Below, piece after piece: positions 41,953 to 51,087 of a stretch of 64,000 nucleotides of DNA. Source of the stretch: JADLHS01 sp044225555. Lineage in GTDB: Bacteria > Verrucomicrobiota > Verrucomicrobiia > Limisphaerales > JADLHS01. A program made the position numbers and the translations under genes. Each line of letters begins with the position of its first letter. The stretch's first letter is position 1. A model generated the notes under the pieces. That model did not search any database. It had not been told where the DNA came from and saw only the letters and a program-made list of their open reading frames with translations. Location: the NCBI GenBank assembly GCA_044225555.1, contig JBGAIM010000011.1, forward strand, positions 1 through 64,000, read 5' to 3'.

Positions 41953-43062
41953 TTACGCTTTGCCCCCGCCCTCGCCACTCACCGCCTGGGCCAGTTCGAG
42001 CTCCTGCAGCTTTTGTTGGATCGTGACGGGGTCCTGCGCCTTGGTGATGACCTCCTCGCGCGAGATGAATCCCGCCATGTATTTCTCGATGAGAAACCCG
42101 TCCAAGGTCACCATGCCGTACTTCGCGCCCGTTTGAATGTCCGACTGGAGGCGGAACGTCTTGTTATCGCGAATCAGGGCGGCGATCGAGGGCGTGTTCA
42201 TCATGATTTCAAACACCGCCACCCGCCCGGGCTTGTCAATCCGTGGAATTAACAACTGCGAAATCACCGCCTGCAACACCGTGGAAAGCTGGATGCGAAT
42301 CGTTTCCTGCTGATTCACCGGAAACGCGTTCACGAGACGATCAATCGTCTTGGCCGCCCCCGTGGTGTGCAGGGTGCCGAAGACCAAGTGCCCCGTTTCC
42401 GCCGCTGTCACGGCCGCTTCGATCGTCTCCAAGTCGCGCATTTCGCCGACCAGGACAATATCCGGATCCTGGCGCAAGGCGCGCCGCAAACCTTCGGCGA
42501 AGTTTGGCACATCCACCCCAATCTCGCGCTGCGTCACCAGCGACTTTTTGTGCTTGTGATAATACTCGATGGGATCCTCGATCGTGATGATGTGGGCCTC
42601 GTCGCGCTCTTCGTTGATGATGTTGAGCATCGAAGCCAGCGTCGTCGTTTTGCCGGACCCCGTCGGCCCTGTCACCAGCACCAGACCGCGCGGCTTGTAG
42701 AGCAATTCCTTGGCCGATGGTGGAATCCCAATCTGCTCCATCGTCAGCAGCTTGCTCGGAATCTGCCGCAACACCATCGCGAAATTACCCTTCTCCTTGA
42801 ACACGCTGACCCGGAAGCGGGCCATGTCGCCAAACGCGAAGCCGAAGTCAGCACCGCCGCGTTCGCGCACGTGCTGGATATGATCCTCGGAGGTGATGCT
42901 GCGCATCAGTTCTTCCGCATCCTCCGGCCGGCACGGCGGCCCCTCCACGCGATGGAGAATGCCATGCACGCGAATCGTCGGCGGCACGCCTACGCGGATG
43001 TGCAGGTCAGAAGCGCCTTCCGACACCACCAACTGCAACAAATCAGACATCGAATATGCCAT
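41953..43062 (-). CDS. pilT: PilT retraction ATPase
   Basis: The 369-residue twitching-motility ATPase depolymerises type IV pili. Motifs: SEGASDLHIRVG at the N-terminus, Walker A GPTGSGKTTTLASM, Asp box RQDPDIVLVGEMRD, His box GHLVFGTLHTTGA and the PilT-type AFP segment (VNAFPVNQQETIR). Length is normal. Its presence makes a retractile pilus likely rather than only a T2SS. Confidence 0.95.
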   Translation of the reverse strand: MAYSMSDLLQLVVSEGASDLHIRVGVPPTIRVHGILHRVEGPPCRPEDAEELMRSITSEDHIQHVRERGGADFGFAFGDMARFRVSVFKEKGNFAMVLRQIPSKLLTMEQIGIPPSAKELLYKPRGLVLVTGPTGSGKTTTLASMLNIINEERDEAHIITIEDPIEYYHKHKKSLVTQREIGVDVPNFAEGLRRALRQDPDIVLVGEMRDLETIEAAVTAAETGHLVFGTLHTTGAAKTIDRLVNAFPVNQQETIRIQLSTVLQAVISQLLIPRIDKPGRVAVFEIMMNTPSIAALIRDNKTFRLQSDIQTGAKYGMVTLDGFLIEKYMAGFISREEVITKAQDPVTIQQKLQELELAQAVSGEGGGKA

Positions 43063-43099
43063 GCTAAAAACTCCCGTTCTATCTGTTGGACAAGCTCAC

Positions 43100-44815
43100 T
43101 CAGGTTTCGTCACCCACCGTCGCGCGGATCACCTCATCCGCCGTGGTCATGCCGGCGAGCACCTTGCGCACGCCGTCCTCACGCAGGGTGCGCATGCCCA
43201 TCTCCCGCGCCCGCGCCCGCAGCACCGAAGACGGCACCTTGTCGTAAATCAGCTTGCGCGATTCGTCATCAATGACGAAAACCTCAAAGATGCCCATACG
43301 ACCGCGACAACCGGTGCCTGAGCAATTGTCGCAGCCCTTGCCCTTGCGGAAGGTCGCATCCGCCGTCTGCGACGGGTCAATTCCCAGCGCCTTCAATTCA
43401 TTCTCCGGTGGCGTCCACGGCCCGCCGCACTTCTTGCAAATCTTGCGCACCAGTCGTTGCGCCATGAGTGCGCGGGTGGAGGACGCCACCAAAAACGGTT
43501 TCACGCCGATATCAATCAAACGGGTCACCGCGCCGGGCGCGTCGTTGGTGTGCAAAGTGGAAAACACCAGGTGACCGGTGAGCGAGGCATTGATGGCGAT
43601 GGACGCCGTCTCCATATCGCGAATTTCCCCGATCATGATCACGTTCGGCGCTTGACGCAGAATGGAACGTAACGCACCGGCGAACGACAGTCCCACAGTT
43701 TCATTCACCTGCACCTGGTTGATGCCGGCCAGAATGTATTCCACCGGGTCCTCGACCGTGATGATCTTGCGGTCGGGCCGGTTGATGAAGTGGAGACACG
43801 AATAAAGTGTGGTCGTCTTGCCCGAACCGGTCGGCCCGGTAACCAGCAGAATCCCATCCGGCAAACCAATCAATCGCTCGAACGTCTGCTGGTCATCCGA
43901 CAAGAAACCCAATTCCGCCAGACCGAGGCGCAAACCTTCCTTGTCCAGAATACGCATGACGATGGACTCGCCGTGATTCGTCGGCAGACACGACACGCGC
44001 AAGTCAATCGTCTTGCCACCCACGTTGGTCTGGATGCGACCGTCCTGCGGGATACGATGTTCCGCGATGGACATGTTTGATTGAATCTTGAGGCGCGCGA
44101 TGATGGAGGCCTGCAACCGTTTCGGCGGGCTCTTCACCTCGTGCATCATGCCGTCAATGCGGTAACGGAGGCGAAATCGTTTGGCCAGCGGCTCCAAATG
44201 AATATCCGACGCGCGCATCTTGAACGCGTCAATAATGATCTGGTTTACCAACCGGATGAGCGGCGCATCCCCTTCCACTGTCAACGCGTCCCCCCCCGTG
44301 GCAATGTCACCTCCCGGCACGGCAATCTCAACTTCACCTTTGGTGATCTCCTGGATCATGTGATCCACGACGTTGTCACCGCGGCCACCGTAGTACTTGC
44401 CCAAGGCCCCTTCAATGTCGGGCTCGGAAGCCACCTGCAGGCTGATGTCCTTCTTGAGAATGTGATTCAGCGAATCAATCGTGGCCAGATCGGAAGGATC
44501 GGCGATGGCCACCGTCAACGTGTTATCGTGAAGATAAACCGGAATGACCCGGTACTTCTTGGCGATGTGCCGGGGAACCGCGGCGATGACATCGTCCTCG
44601 ATCCGCAAGCCAGCCAGATTGACCACCTCCGCGCCGAAATGCGCGGCCTTGGCCTGGGTCACATCGGCGGGGCGCACCATTTTGTTGGCGACCATGTAAT
44701 CCACCACGCCCACGCCGGCGGATTGTGCCTCCTGTCGGGCTTGCGCCACCTGTTCTGGAGTTGCAAACCCCAGATCAGTCAGCATATCAACCAAGTAATC
44801 GTCTTTTTCAGCCAC
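43100..44815 (-). CDS. pilB: PilB/GspE assembly ATPase, first copy
   Basis: The 571-residue ATPase has an N-terminal MshEN domain, Walker A GPTGSGKTTTLYS, Asp box RQAPNVIMIGEIRD, His box GHLVFSTLHTNDA and zinc-binding cysteines (CKKCGG ... CDNCSGTGC). It is the first gene of the minus-strand pilus operon. Two assembly ATPases suggest separate pilus and secretion systems sharing PilC, or specialised subunits (inference). Confidence 0.94.
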   Translation of the reverse strand: MAEKDDYLVDMLTDLGFATPEQVAQARQEAQSAGVGVVDYMVANKMVRPADVTQAKAAHFGAEVVNLAGLRIEDDVIAAVPRHIAKKYRVIPVYLHDNTLTVAIADPSDLATIDSLNHILKKDISLQVASEPDIEGALGKYYGGRGDNVVDHMIQEITKGEVEIAVPGGDIATGGDALTVEGDAPLIRLVNQIIIDAFKMRASDIHLEPLAKRFRLRYRIDGMMHEVKSPPKRLQASIIARLKIQSNMSIAEHRIPQDGRIQTNVGGKTIDLRVSCLPTNHGESIVMRILDKEGLRLGLAELGFLSDDQQTFERLIGLPDGILLVTGPTGSGKTTTLYSCLHFINRPDRKIITVEDPVEYILAGINQVQVNETVGLSFAGALRSILRQAPNVIMIGEIRDMETASIAINASLTGHLVFSTLHTNDAPGAVTRLIDIGVKPFLVASSTRALMAQRLVRKICKKCGGPWTPPENELKALGIDPSQTADATFRKGKGCDNCSGTGCRGRMGIFEVFVIDDESRKLIYDKVPSSVLRARAREMGMRTLREDGVRKVLAGMTTADEVIRATVGDET

Positions 44816-44923
44816 GGTTCACAGCCCCACGCGGGTTTGCTCGTGGAGACTGTGAGCAGAGTAGTCTTGGCGAACGCGCCGTGTCAATGCGGACACTGGG
44901 GAGTGGGGAGAATTTTTGAGAAG

Positions 44924-45000
44924 TGGCGCACCCACTAGGAGTTGAACCTAGAACCTTCTGATCCGTAGTCAGATGCTCTATCCAATTGAGCTATGGGTGC
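44924..45000 (-). tRNA. tRNA-Arg (anticodon ACG), CCA encoded
   Basis: The minus strand folds as a full cloverleaf: acceptor GCACCCA/TGGGTGC, D arm with AGCTCAATTGGATAGAGC, anticodon arm TCTGA-CTACGGA-TCAGA (anticodon ACG, read as ICG), T arm with GGTTCAACTC, discriminator G and CCA. Confidence 0.95.
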
Positions 45001-45256
45001 GCTCAGGGATGATGAGCCTAGAAAACCCGCCCCTCGCACGCAAGTCATTTTGCCAGTCACTTCGGTTCGTGTACGCCGTCCGCGGCTGCCGGGTGTCCAG
45101 TTTTCTGGCAGGAATTGGCCTGGGTCAACGCGCGATTCCGATGCTGTTCCTCGCATCTGCTTGCAACATCGCACTCATTTGTTTCATGAACTCGCATCCC
45201 TCCGGGAAAACGCCGTGGCACGGAAGCTGCCAAACTTCTCCAAACGCCGCAGCACC

Positions 45257-45520
45257 ATGAAGAAATTAACAGCCCTCACCGCTGCCTGTGTACTCATTGC
45301 CGGCCTTGCTTTTGCTGGACAGCCCAGCGAAGCGGACCAGAAATGGCTCGAAGTCGTTCAGAAAAAAGTCGCCGAAGGCCAGACCAAAGTCTCCACGCCC
45401 AGTCAAGAGCGCGTTACTCTGCTCAAAGAGTGGGCGGGCAAGAATGGCTACACCGTCGCGGTCAATCAGAGCGAGAATAGCTACCGTCTCGAACTCGCCA
45501 AATCCGTGGCGCAGAAGTAA
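45257..45520 (+). CDS. Small secreted protein of unknown function
   Basis: The 87-residue product has a clear signal peptide (MKKLTALTAACVLIAGLAFA) and a soluble 65-residue domain rich in Lys, Glu and Gln (EADQKWLEVVQKKVAEGQTK). ATG 45257 is chosen for the signal peptide; the ORF extends upstream to 44993 but overlaps the tRNA region. Homologues appear in related bacteria (recollection); function unknown. Confidence 0.8.
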   Translation: MKKLTALTAACVLIAGLAFAGQPSEADQKWLEVVQKKVAEGQTKVSTPSQERVTLLKEWAGKNGYTVAVNQSENSYRLELAKSVAQK

Positions 45521-45563
45521 GCGACCCATCCCTCATCCACGTCGCGAACACGACGAGGACCTC

Positions 45564-45600
45564 ACGGGCAGTCTGCGCCTAAACGCGCACCTGCCCGTTT
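45564..45600 (+). terminator. Candidate terminator overlapping the 3' end of proA
   Basis: A strong stem ACGGGCAG/CTGCCCGT (45564-45571 and 45591-45598) with an inner GCGC/GCGC is followed only by TTTCCC. It lies after the small secreted gene and overlaps the last codons of convergent proA. The weak T run keeps confidence low. Confidence 0.4.
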
Positions 45601-46859
45601 CCCATTCCCAGCCACTTGTAACTCGTCAACTCCTCCAGCCCCATCGGCCCACGCGCACCGATCTTGTCCGTGCTGATGCCGATCTCCGCGCCCATCCCGA
45701 ATTCACCACCGTCGGTGAAACGCGTCGAAGCGTTCCAATAGACCGTTGCCGAATCCACCTCCGCCAGAAACTTTTTGGCGCGCTGCTCGTTGCGGGTCAC
45801 GATGCTGTCCGAATGCGCCGAACCGTAGTAATTGATATGGTCAATTGCCGCCTGCACTCCGTCCACCACTCGCACATTGAGAATGTAATCGTTGTACTCG
45901 GTGAACCAGTCCTGCTCCGCCGCCGCTTTTAATTTCAAGTTCGCCGGTCCGGACTTGGACTCAAGAACCGCCCGCGCCGCCTCGTCCGCTCGAAGTTCAA
46001 CATGCTTTGCGCTCAACCGTTCCGCCATGATCGACAAAAACGTCGGCGCAATCGGCTTGTCCACCAGCAGCGTTTCCATCGCATTGCAAACCGCCGGCCG
46101 CTGACACTTCGCGTTGAACGCAATCTCCTCCGCCATCTTCAAATCCGCATCCGCATCCACGAACACGTGACAGACACCCTTGTAATGCTTGATGACCGGC
46201 ACCTTGCTGCACTCAGTCACCGCGCGGATCAAACCTTCGCCGCCACGCGGCATGCAGAGATCAACATACTGCGTGAGCGAGAGCAAAGCGGGGATCGCCT
46301 CCCGATCCGCCACGGGCACCACTTGGATCGCGTGCTCGGGAAACGCCGGGTTCGTCTTGCATCCGGCCTCAATCATCGTCTTCGCGATGATCTGGTTTGA
46401 ATTCAACGCCTCCTTCCCTCCGCGCAGAATCGTTGCGTTGCCGGATTTGAAACAAAGGCTGGCGGCATCGGCCGTCACATTCGGGCGGGACTCATAGATG
46501 ATGACCACCACCCCGATGGGCGTGGAAATCTTCTGCAATTTCAATCCGTTGGGCCGCGTTCGCTCATCGAGAATTTTCCCCACCGGATCCGGCAAGACCG
46601 CGACTTCGCGCAACCCTTTCGCCATTGCGGCGATGCGCTTGTCGTCCAACTTGAGCCGGTCAAGCATGGCCGCGGAAAGTCCCATCCGCGCGCCGACTTC
46701 CATATCAAGCTCATTGGCCTGCTGGAGCGACTCGCCATTCTTCTCCAGCGCTTCGGCCATCGCCAGCAGGCACGCATTCTTTTCCGCCGTGGTCAGTTTG
46801 GCGAGTTCGCGCGACGCCGCCTTGGCTTGTTTTGCCAGTCGCGTCATCTGTTCCGTCAC
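45579..46859 (-). CDS. proA: Gamma-glutamyl phosphate reductase ProA
   Basis: The ~426-residue enzyme reduces L-glutamyl-5-phosphate to glutamate semialdehyde with NADPH in proline synthesis. GTG 46859 (VTEQMTRLAKQAKAAS) aligns with known ProA starts; GTG 46865 and ATG 46847 are alternatives. Family motifs: GVVVIIYESRPNVTADAA, LFKSGNA-like LCFKSGNATILRGGKEA, the catalytic-cysteine region (NAKCQRPAVCNAMETLL) and FGMGAEIGISTDKIGARGP near the end. proB is not nearby. Divergent from the CBS gene. Confidence 0.95.
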   Translation of the reverse strand: MTEQMTRLAKQAKAASRELAKLTTAEKNACLLAMAEALEKNGESLQQANELDMEVGARMGLSAAMLDRLKLDDKRIAAMAKGLREVAVLPDPVGKILDERTRPNGLKLQKISTPIGVVVIIYESRPNVTADAASLCFKSGNATILRGGKEALNSNQIIAKTMIEAGCKTNPAFPEHAIQVVPVADREAIPALLSLTQYVDLCMPRGGEGLIRAVTECSKVPVIKHYKGVCHVFVDADADLKMAEEIAFNAKCQRPAVCNAMETLLVDKPIAPTFLSIMAERLSAKHVELRADEAARAVLESKSGPANLKLKAAAEQDWFTEYNDYILNVRVVDGVQAAIDHINYYGSAHSDSIVTRNEQRAKKFLAEVDSATVYWNASTRFTDGGEFGMGAEIGISTDKIGARGPMGLEELTSYKWLGMGNGQVRV

Positions 46860-46975
46860 ATTCACATGGACAAGGTAGGGCAATTCGCAAAGGTGAAAAG
46901 GGCAAAACAGGTCTTGCGTACCGGCGGCAGAGCGGTTTGGCTCTGTCTGGTGATTCAATTGAACGACCACTCTCA

Positions 46976-47644
46976 ATGATCGTAAGCATGTGGATGACGC
47001 GAGACGTAACGACCCTTGGCCCGGAAGCACCGGTCGCCGAGGCGGCGGCATTGATGGCACGAGCACACATCCGTCGTCTGCCCGTTGTAGAACGTTCAGG
47101 CAAGGAAGTCCGCCTGTTGGGCATTGTATCCGCCACCGACATCCTCCATGCGTTCCCGCCGGATGTGAACCCGTTTGCCGTCGAAGGACCTGATGCGCGC
47201 CAAACACCTCTGACCGCGGGCGACATCATGCATCGTCAGTTGGAAACCACCACCCCCGACACACCCATCGAAGAAGCCGCCGCGATGATGTGCGATCAAA
47301 AAATCGGCGCCCTGCCCGTCCTGCGGGATGGCAAACTCGTGGGCATCATCACCGAGTCGGACATCTTTCGCGCCTTCGTCAGCCTGGTGGCCTCGGCGGG
47401 AGACGGAGCGCGCATCACGTTCGACATGTCCAAAGGCGAGGACATCTTCGGTTTCATCACCCAGGCCGCCAAACAAAACCGGGTGCGCGTGGTCAGCCTG
47501 CTCTCAGCCCAGCAGGGCGAGCGACCTGTCTGTGTGGTCCGGGTCGCCGGGGACCGGGTGGAAAAATTCCTCGATGAACTCTGGGCGTCCGGCCACCTCG
47601 TGCTGAATGTCCTGCGATTTCCCCTCAAGAGCCCGGAGCCGTAA
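46976..47644 (+). CDS. Double-CBS-domain protein with ACT-like C-terminus
   Basis: ATG 46976 (MIVSMWMTRDVTTLGPEAPV) starts the first CBS domain directly. The 222-residue protein has two CBS domains (about 5-60 and 75-130, IMHRQLETTTPDTPIEEA ... LVGIITESDIFRAF) and a C-terminal domain (about 140-215) resembling the ACT-like part of AcuB. Probably binds adenine nucleotides and regulates an unknown partner. Shares a divergent promoter region with proA. Confidence 0.8.
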   Translation: MIVSMWMTRDVTTLGPEAPVAEAAALMARAHIRRLPVVERSGKEVRLLGIVSATDILHAFPPDVNPFAVEGPDARQTPLTAGDIMHRQLETTTPDTPIEEAAAMMCDQKIGALPVLRDGKLVGIITESDIFRAFVSLVASAGDGARITFDMSKGEDIFGFITQAAKQNRVRVVSLLSAQQGERPVCVVRVAGDRVEKFLDELWASGHLVLNVLRFPLKSPEP

Positions 47645-47668
47645 CCCCTGCCGCGCAGATTTCCGGAC

Positions 47669-47699
47669 AAAAAAAAGCCCGCTCTTGCGAGCGGGCTTT
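47669..47699 (-). terminator. Strong terminator of the ribosomal-protein cluster (possibly bidirectional)
   Basis: Stem AAAGCCCGCTC/GAGCGGGCTTT with loop TTGC (47674-47699). Read on the minus strand it is followed by an 8-T run, 19 nt after the rplQ stop; on the plus strand it could also stop the CBS gene. Confidence 0.9.
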
Positions 47700-47717
47700 G
47701 TGAAAGGATTTCCAGAC

Positions 47718-48194
47718 TTATTTCGCGTCGGACTTCTTCGCCTCGCCTTCGGGCTTGGTCTCCGGAGCGGGCGCCGCCGTGACCACTTCGTCCACCCATT
47801 CCAGAATGGCTTTGGTCGCGGAGTCGCCGGGGCGTTGCTCGAGCTTCACAATGCGCGTGTAGCCACCAGCGCGGCCTTTGAAAGCCGGGGCAATGTCCTC
47901 GAACAGGATGCGCAACACATCTTCCTGTGCGCGCCATTTCTTCTTCTCGTCTTTGGTCAATTGCACCGTCGGACCGTGCGCGTGCAGGCGGGCCGCTGCC
48001 AGCCGGCGCGCGTGGAGCGTTCCCCGTTTGCCCAGCGTGACGATCTTCTCCGCCACGGAACGCGCGGCCTTGGCCTTCGCGAGCGTGGTGGTGACGCGCT
48101 TGTGTTTGATGAGACTGCAAACCAAGTTGGACAGCATCGCATTGCGATGCTCAAACTGGCGACCCAACTTGGCGGTTCTTTTAAGGTGTCGCAT
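47718..48194 (-). CDS. rplQ: Ribosomal protein L17
   Basis: The 158-residue large-subunit protein begins MRHLKRTAKLGRQFEHRNAM, the L17 signature. Compared with the usual ~120-130 residues it has an acidic/Ala-Pro-rich tail (APAPETKPEGEAKKSDAK). Last gene of the cluster, directly after rpoA. Confidence 0.97.
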   Translation of the reverse strand: MRHLKRTAKLGRQFEHRNAMLSNLVCSLIKHKRVTTTLAKAKAARSVAEKIVTLGKRGTLHARRLAAARLHAHGPTVQLTKDEKKKWRAQEDVLRILFEDIAPAFKGRAGGYTRIVKLEQRPGDSATKAILEWVDEVVTAAPAPETKPEGEAKKSDAK

Positions 48195-48198
48195 AAAA

Positions 48199-49212
48199 TT
48201 ACTGCGGTTTGGCTTCTTCCTTCGGACCGTCCAGCAAACCGGCCTCGAACGTCATGCCCAGCGAAAGGCCCAGCGCCTGGAGCTTGTCCTTGATCTCGTT
48301 GAGCGATTTCTTGCCGAAGTTGCGGTACTTGAGCATTTCCTGCTCGGTCTTCATGGCGAGCTGGCCCACGGTGGTGATGTTCGCGTTGTTGAGGCAGTTC
48401 GCCGCGCGAACGCTCAACTCGATTTCATTCACGCTCATGTTGAGAAGCTTTTTGAGCTTCATCTTCTCGTCGTCCTGCTTGTCCACCGTTTCCTCGAACT
48501 CGACGGCGTTCTTGTCGTAACCGACAAACACATCGAGGTGATGCGAGAGAATCGCCGACGCCTGGGTGAGCGCGTCATCGGGAGTAATGCGACCGTCGGT
48601 CCAGGCTTCCAACACGAGGCGATCGTAGTCGGTGCGCTGACCAACGCGCGCGGCCTCGACGGCGTAACGCACACGCGTCACCGGAGAAAACAGCGAGTCA
48701 ATCGCGATGACGCCAATGGCCTGTCCGGACTTCTTGTTTTCGTCGCCCGAAAGGAAGCCGCGGCCAATCTTGACCGTGAGTTCCATCTCGAACTTCTTCT
48801 TCTTGTCGAGCGTGCAAATGAGCTGATCCGGATTAACCAGTTCGACATTTTGGTTGAGTTGGATGTCCGCAGCCGTAACCGCTCCCTCCTTATTGACCGA
48901 GAGCAAAAGCGTTTGTTCGTCCCGCGTATGCGCCTTGAACTTGATCTTCTTCAGGTTCAAAACGATGTCGGTGACATCTTCCACCACGCCTTCGACCGTG
49001 GCGAACTCGTGCATCGCACCGTCCACCTTGATGGAGGTAATGGCCGCGCCTTCGAGCGAGCTGAGCAGCACGCGGCGCAGCGAGTTGCCGATGGTATGGC
49101 CGTAACCGGTTTCAAACGGTTCGGCGACAAACTTGGCGTAGGTATCAGTGGCGGTGGACTCTTCCTTGGTCAACCGCTTGGGCATTTCAAAACGTCCGAG
49201 ACGTACTGGCAT
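48199..49212 (-). CDS. rpoA: RNA polymerase alpha subunit
   Basis: 337 residues. The N-terminal assembly domain shows GYGHTIGNSLRRVLLSSLEGAAI and the C-terminal domain (about 255-320) shows LSVRAANCLNNANITTVGQL and KYRNFGKKSLNEIK, which contact UP elements and activators. Standard position between rpsD and rplQ; ~100 nt separate it from rpsD. Confidence 0.98.
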   Translation of the reverse strand: MPVRLGRFEMPKRLTKEESTATDTYAKFVAEPFETGYGHTIGNSLRRVLLSSLEGAAITSIKVDGAMHEFATVEGVVEDVTDIVLNLKKIKFKAHTRDEQTLLLSVNKEGAVTAADIQLNQNVELVNPDQLICTLDKKKKFEMELTVKIGRGFLSGDENKKSGQAIGVIAIDSLFSPVTRVRYAVEAARVGQRTDYDRLVLEAWTDGRITPDDALTQASAILSHHLDVFVGYDKNAVEFEETVDKQDDEKMKLKKLLNMSVNEIELSVRAANCLNNANITTVGQLAMKTEQEMLKYRNFGKKSLNEIKDKLQALGLSLGMTFEAGLLDGPKEEAKPQ

Positions 49213-49316
49213 AGGTTTCTTTCGTGCAATTTTAATCTGACCGCCCCCGGTTCATTCCCGCGACCGGCGGCAGCCCATGTAATTGCGTTTGTCCCGCAAG
49301 GCGGGACGTGTTGTTA

Positions 49317-49925
49317 CTAGCGGGAATAAAATTCGACGACGGCCTGTTCGTTGGCGATCGGGTTGATCTCTTCGCGCGTCGGAATGCGCATGACCACGCC
49401 CTTGAACTCTTCCTTGTTCAACGACAGCCAGTCCGGCACCGAGCGGCTCGTGGACAATTCCATGGCTTTCGTGGCCATCTGGCGCGATACCGTGGTGTTC
49501 TTGACCGTGATCGCGTCATTCACTCGCAACGCGTAGGACGGAATGCTGACCTTGCGGCCATTCACCTGCACATGACCGTGAGCAACCATCTGGCGCGCGG
49601 CGGCGCGCGTCGTGCCGAAACCAAGGTGATAAACCACGTTGTCCAAGCGCGTCTCCAAAATTTGCAGCATCTGCTCGCCGGTAACGCCACGGCGCTTCAG
49701 CGCCTTTTCATACACGCCCCGGAATTGACGCTCCATCAGGCCGTAGTAATAGCGGAGCTTCTGCTTCTCGACCAAACCCATGCCGTAATCGGTGAGTTTG
49801 CGACGGGACTTCGGGCCATGCACGCCCGGCGGATAATTGCGGCGTTCGAGATACTTCGTCGGGCCGAACATCGGAATACCGAAGCGGCGGCTGATGCGAA
49901 CGCGAGGACCTTTGTAACGAGCCAT
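49317..49925 (-). CDS. rpsD: Ribosomal protein S4
   Basis: 202 residues beginning MARYKGPRVRISRRFG, with an S4 RNA-binding domain (LDNVVYHLGFGTTRAAARQMVAHGHV) and the typical C-terminus. The zinc-type N-terminal cysteines are absent (C-minus form). A primary 16S-binding assembly protein and often an autoregulator of this operon. Confidence 0.97.
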   Translation of the reverse strand: MARYKGPRVRISRRFGIPMFGPTKYLERRNYPPGVHGPKSRRKLTDYGMGLVEKQKLRYYYGLMERQFRGVYEKALKRRGVTGEQMLQILETRLDNVVYHLGFGTTRAAARQMVAHGHVQVNGRKVSIPSYALRVNDAITVKNTTVSRQMATKAMELSTSRSVPDWLSLNKEEFKGVVMRIPTREEINPIANEQAVVEFYSR

Positions 49926-49956
49926 AAAATTAGTTTCGAGTTCCGGGTTTCAAAGT

Positions 49957-50547
49957 TTACACGCGGCGCTTCTTGCGCGGACGGCAGCCGTTGTGTGGAA
50001 TCGGCGTCACGTCCTTGATCGAGGAAATCTCCAGACCAATTGCCTGCAAGGCGCGGATGGCGGATTCACGGCCGGAGCCAGGACCTTTCACGCGAATCTC
50101 CACCTCTTTCATACCGTGCGCCATCGCCTGGCGCGCGGCGTCCTGCGCCACCTGCTGGGCGGCGTAAGCCGTGCTCTTGCGCGAGCCCTTGAAACCGACC
50201 CGGCCAGCCGCGGACCAACCAATCAGGTTGCCGTGCATGTCGGTGATGGTCACCTGGGTGTTGTTGAACGTCGCGAGAATGTTGGCAATGCCCACCGTGA
50301 CATTCTTGGCGTGTTTGGCCTTGATGATCTTCTTGGCATTCGCGTCCTCACCGAGCAACTCAGCGGCGGTGGGCGCAACCGCGGCAACGGGCGCCGCGGC
50401 GTCAGCCTTGGGGGCTTCAGCCCCGGGCGCAGGTGCGGCGGCCTTCTTGACCTTGGTTTCATCGGCGGCCTTCGCGGGCTTTTCGGCCGCGGCTTCGGGC
50501 TTCGCTTCCTTGGCAGGAGCGGCTTTTTTCTTCGTTTCTTCAGCCAT
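49957..50547 (-). CDS. rpsK: Ribosomal protein S11 with long Ala/Lys/Pro-rich N-terminal extension
   Basis: The S11 core occupies about residues 75-196 (KNVTVGIANILATFNNTQVTI ... PIPHNGCRPRKKRRV). The first ~72 residues are a low-complexity tail (MAEETKKKAAPAKEAKPE...), whereas S11 is normally ~129 residues. The extension follows a good ATG at 50547 that sits 11 nt after the rpsM stop, so it appears genuine. Confidence 0.95.
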   Translation of the reverse strand: MAEETKKKAAPAKEAKPEAAAEKPAKAADETKVKKAAAPAPGAEAPKADAAAPVAAVAPTAAELLGEDANAKKIIKAKHAKNVTVGIANILATFNNTQVTITDMHGNLIGWSAAGRVGFKGSRKSTAYAAQQVAQDAARQAMAHGMKEVEIRVKGPGSGRESAIRALQAIGLEISSIKDVTPIPHNGCRPRKKRRV

Positions 50548-50558
50548 ACAAATTCAAT

Positions 50559-50954
50559 TTAGTGAATGCCGGTCTTGGCATTCGGGTTACGCTGCACGCC
50601 GACCGTCTTGCGCGGACCCTTGCGCGTGCGGGCGTTGGTTTGCGTCCGCTGACCACGCACCGGCAGACTGCGCAGGTGTCGGATGCCACGGTAACACTTG
50701 ATGGCCTGCAACCGCTTCAGGTTAAGACCAAGTTCCCGGCGAAGATCGCCTTCGATGACATACTTGCCATCCTGAATCGCATGCACAATCTGCGAGAGCT
50801 GCGCCTCGGTCAGGTCCTTCGCGCGGATGGACGGATCAATGTTCGCGCGTTCCAGGACTTCCTTTGCGTTGACGGGGCCGATGCCGTAAATGTAACGGAG
50901 CGCAATATCAATGCGCTTGTTCGGCGGAACTTCTACACCAATGATGCGTGCCAT
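50559..50954 (-). CDS. rpsM: Ribosomal protein S13
   Basis: 131 residues beginning MARIIGVEVPPNKRIDIALRY, with YGIGPVNAKEVL and the basic tail RGQRTQTNARTRKGPRKT. Located at the head of the small-subunit protein, 16S and tRNA contacting. Begins 3 nt after the rpmJ stop. Confidence 0.98.
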   Translation of the reverse strand: MARIIGVEVPPNKRIDIALRYIYGIGPVNAKEVLERANIDPSIRAKDLTEAQLSQIVHAIQDGKYVIEGDLRRELGLNLKRLQAIKCYRGIRHLRSLPVRGQRTQTNARTRKGPRKTVGVQRNPNAKTGIH

Positions 50955-50957
50955 AAA

Positions 50958-51071
50958 TCAGCTTTGACGTTGTTTGTGACGTTTGTTCGTGCAAATGACA
51001 CGAATGACCCCACGGCGACGCACAATCTTGCAGTGCTCGCACAGTTTCCGGACTGACGCTCGAACTTTCAT
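50958..51071 (-). CDS. rpmJ: Ribosomal protein L36
   Basis: A 37-residue gene below usual ORF cut-offs: MKVRASVRKLCEHCKIVRRR ... VICTNKRHKQRQS. The zinc ligands Cys11, Cys14, Cys27 and His32 are present (zinc-binding form). It lies between infA and rpsM as in many bacteria. Confidence 0.95.
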   Translation of the reverse strand: MKVRASVRKLCEHCKIVRRRGVIRVICTNKRHKQRQS

Positions 51072-51087
51072 GTTAACTCGTCTTTCT

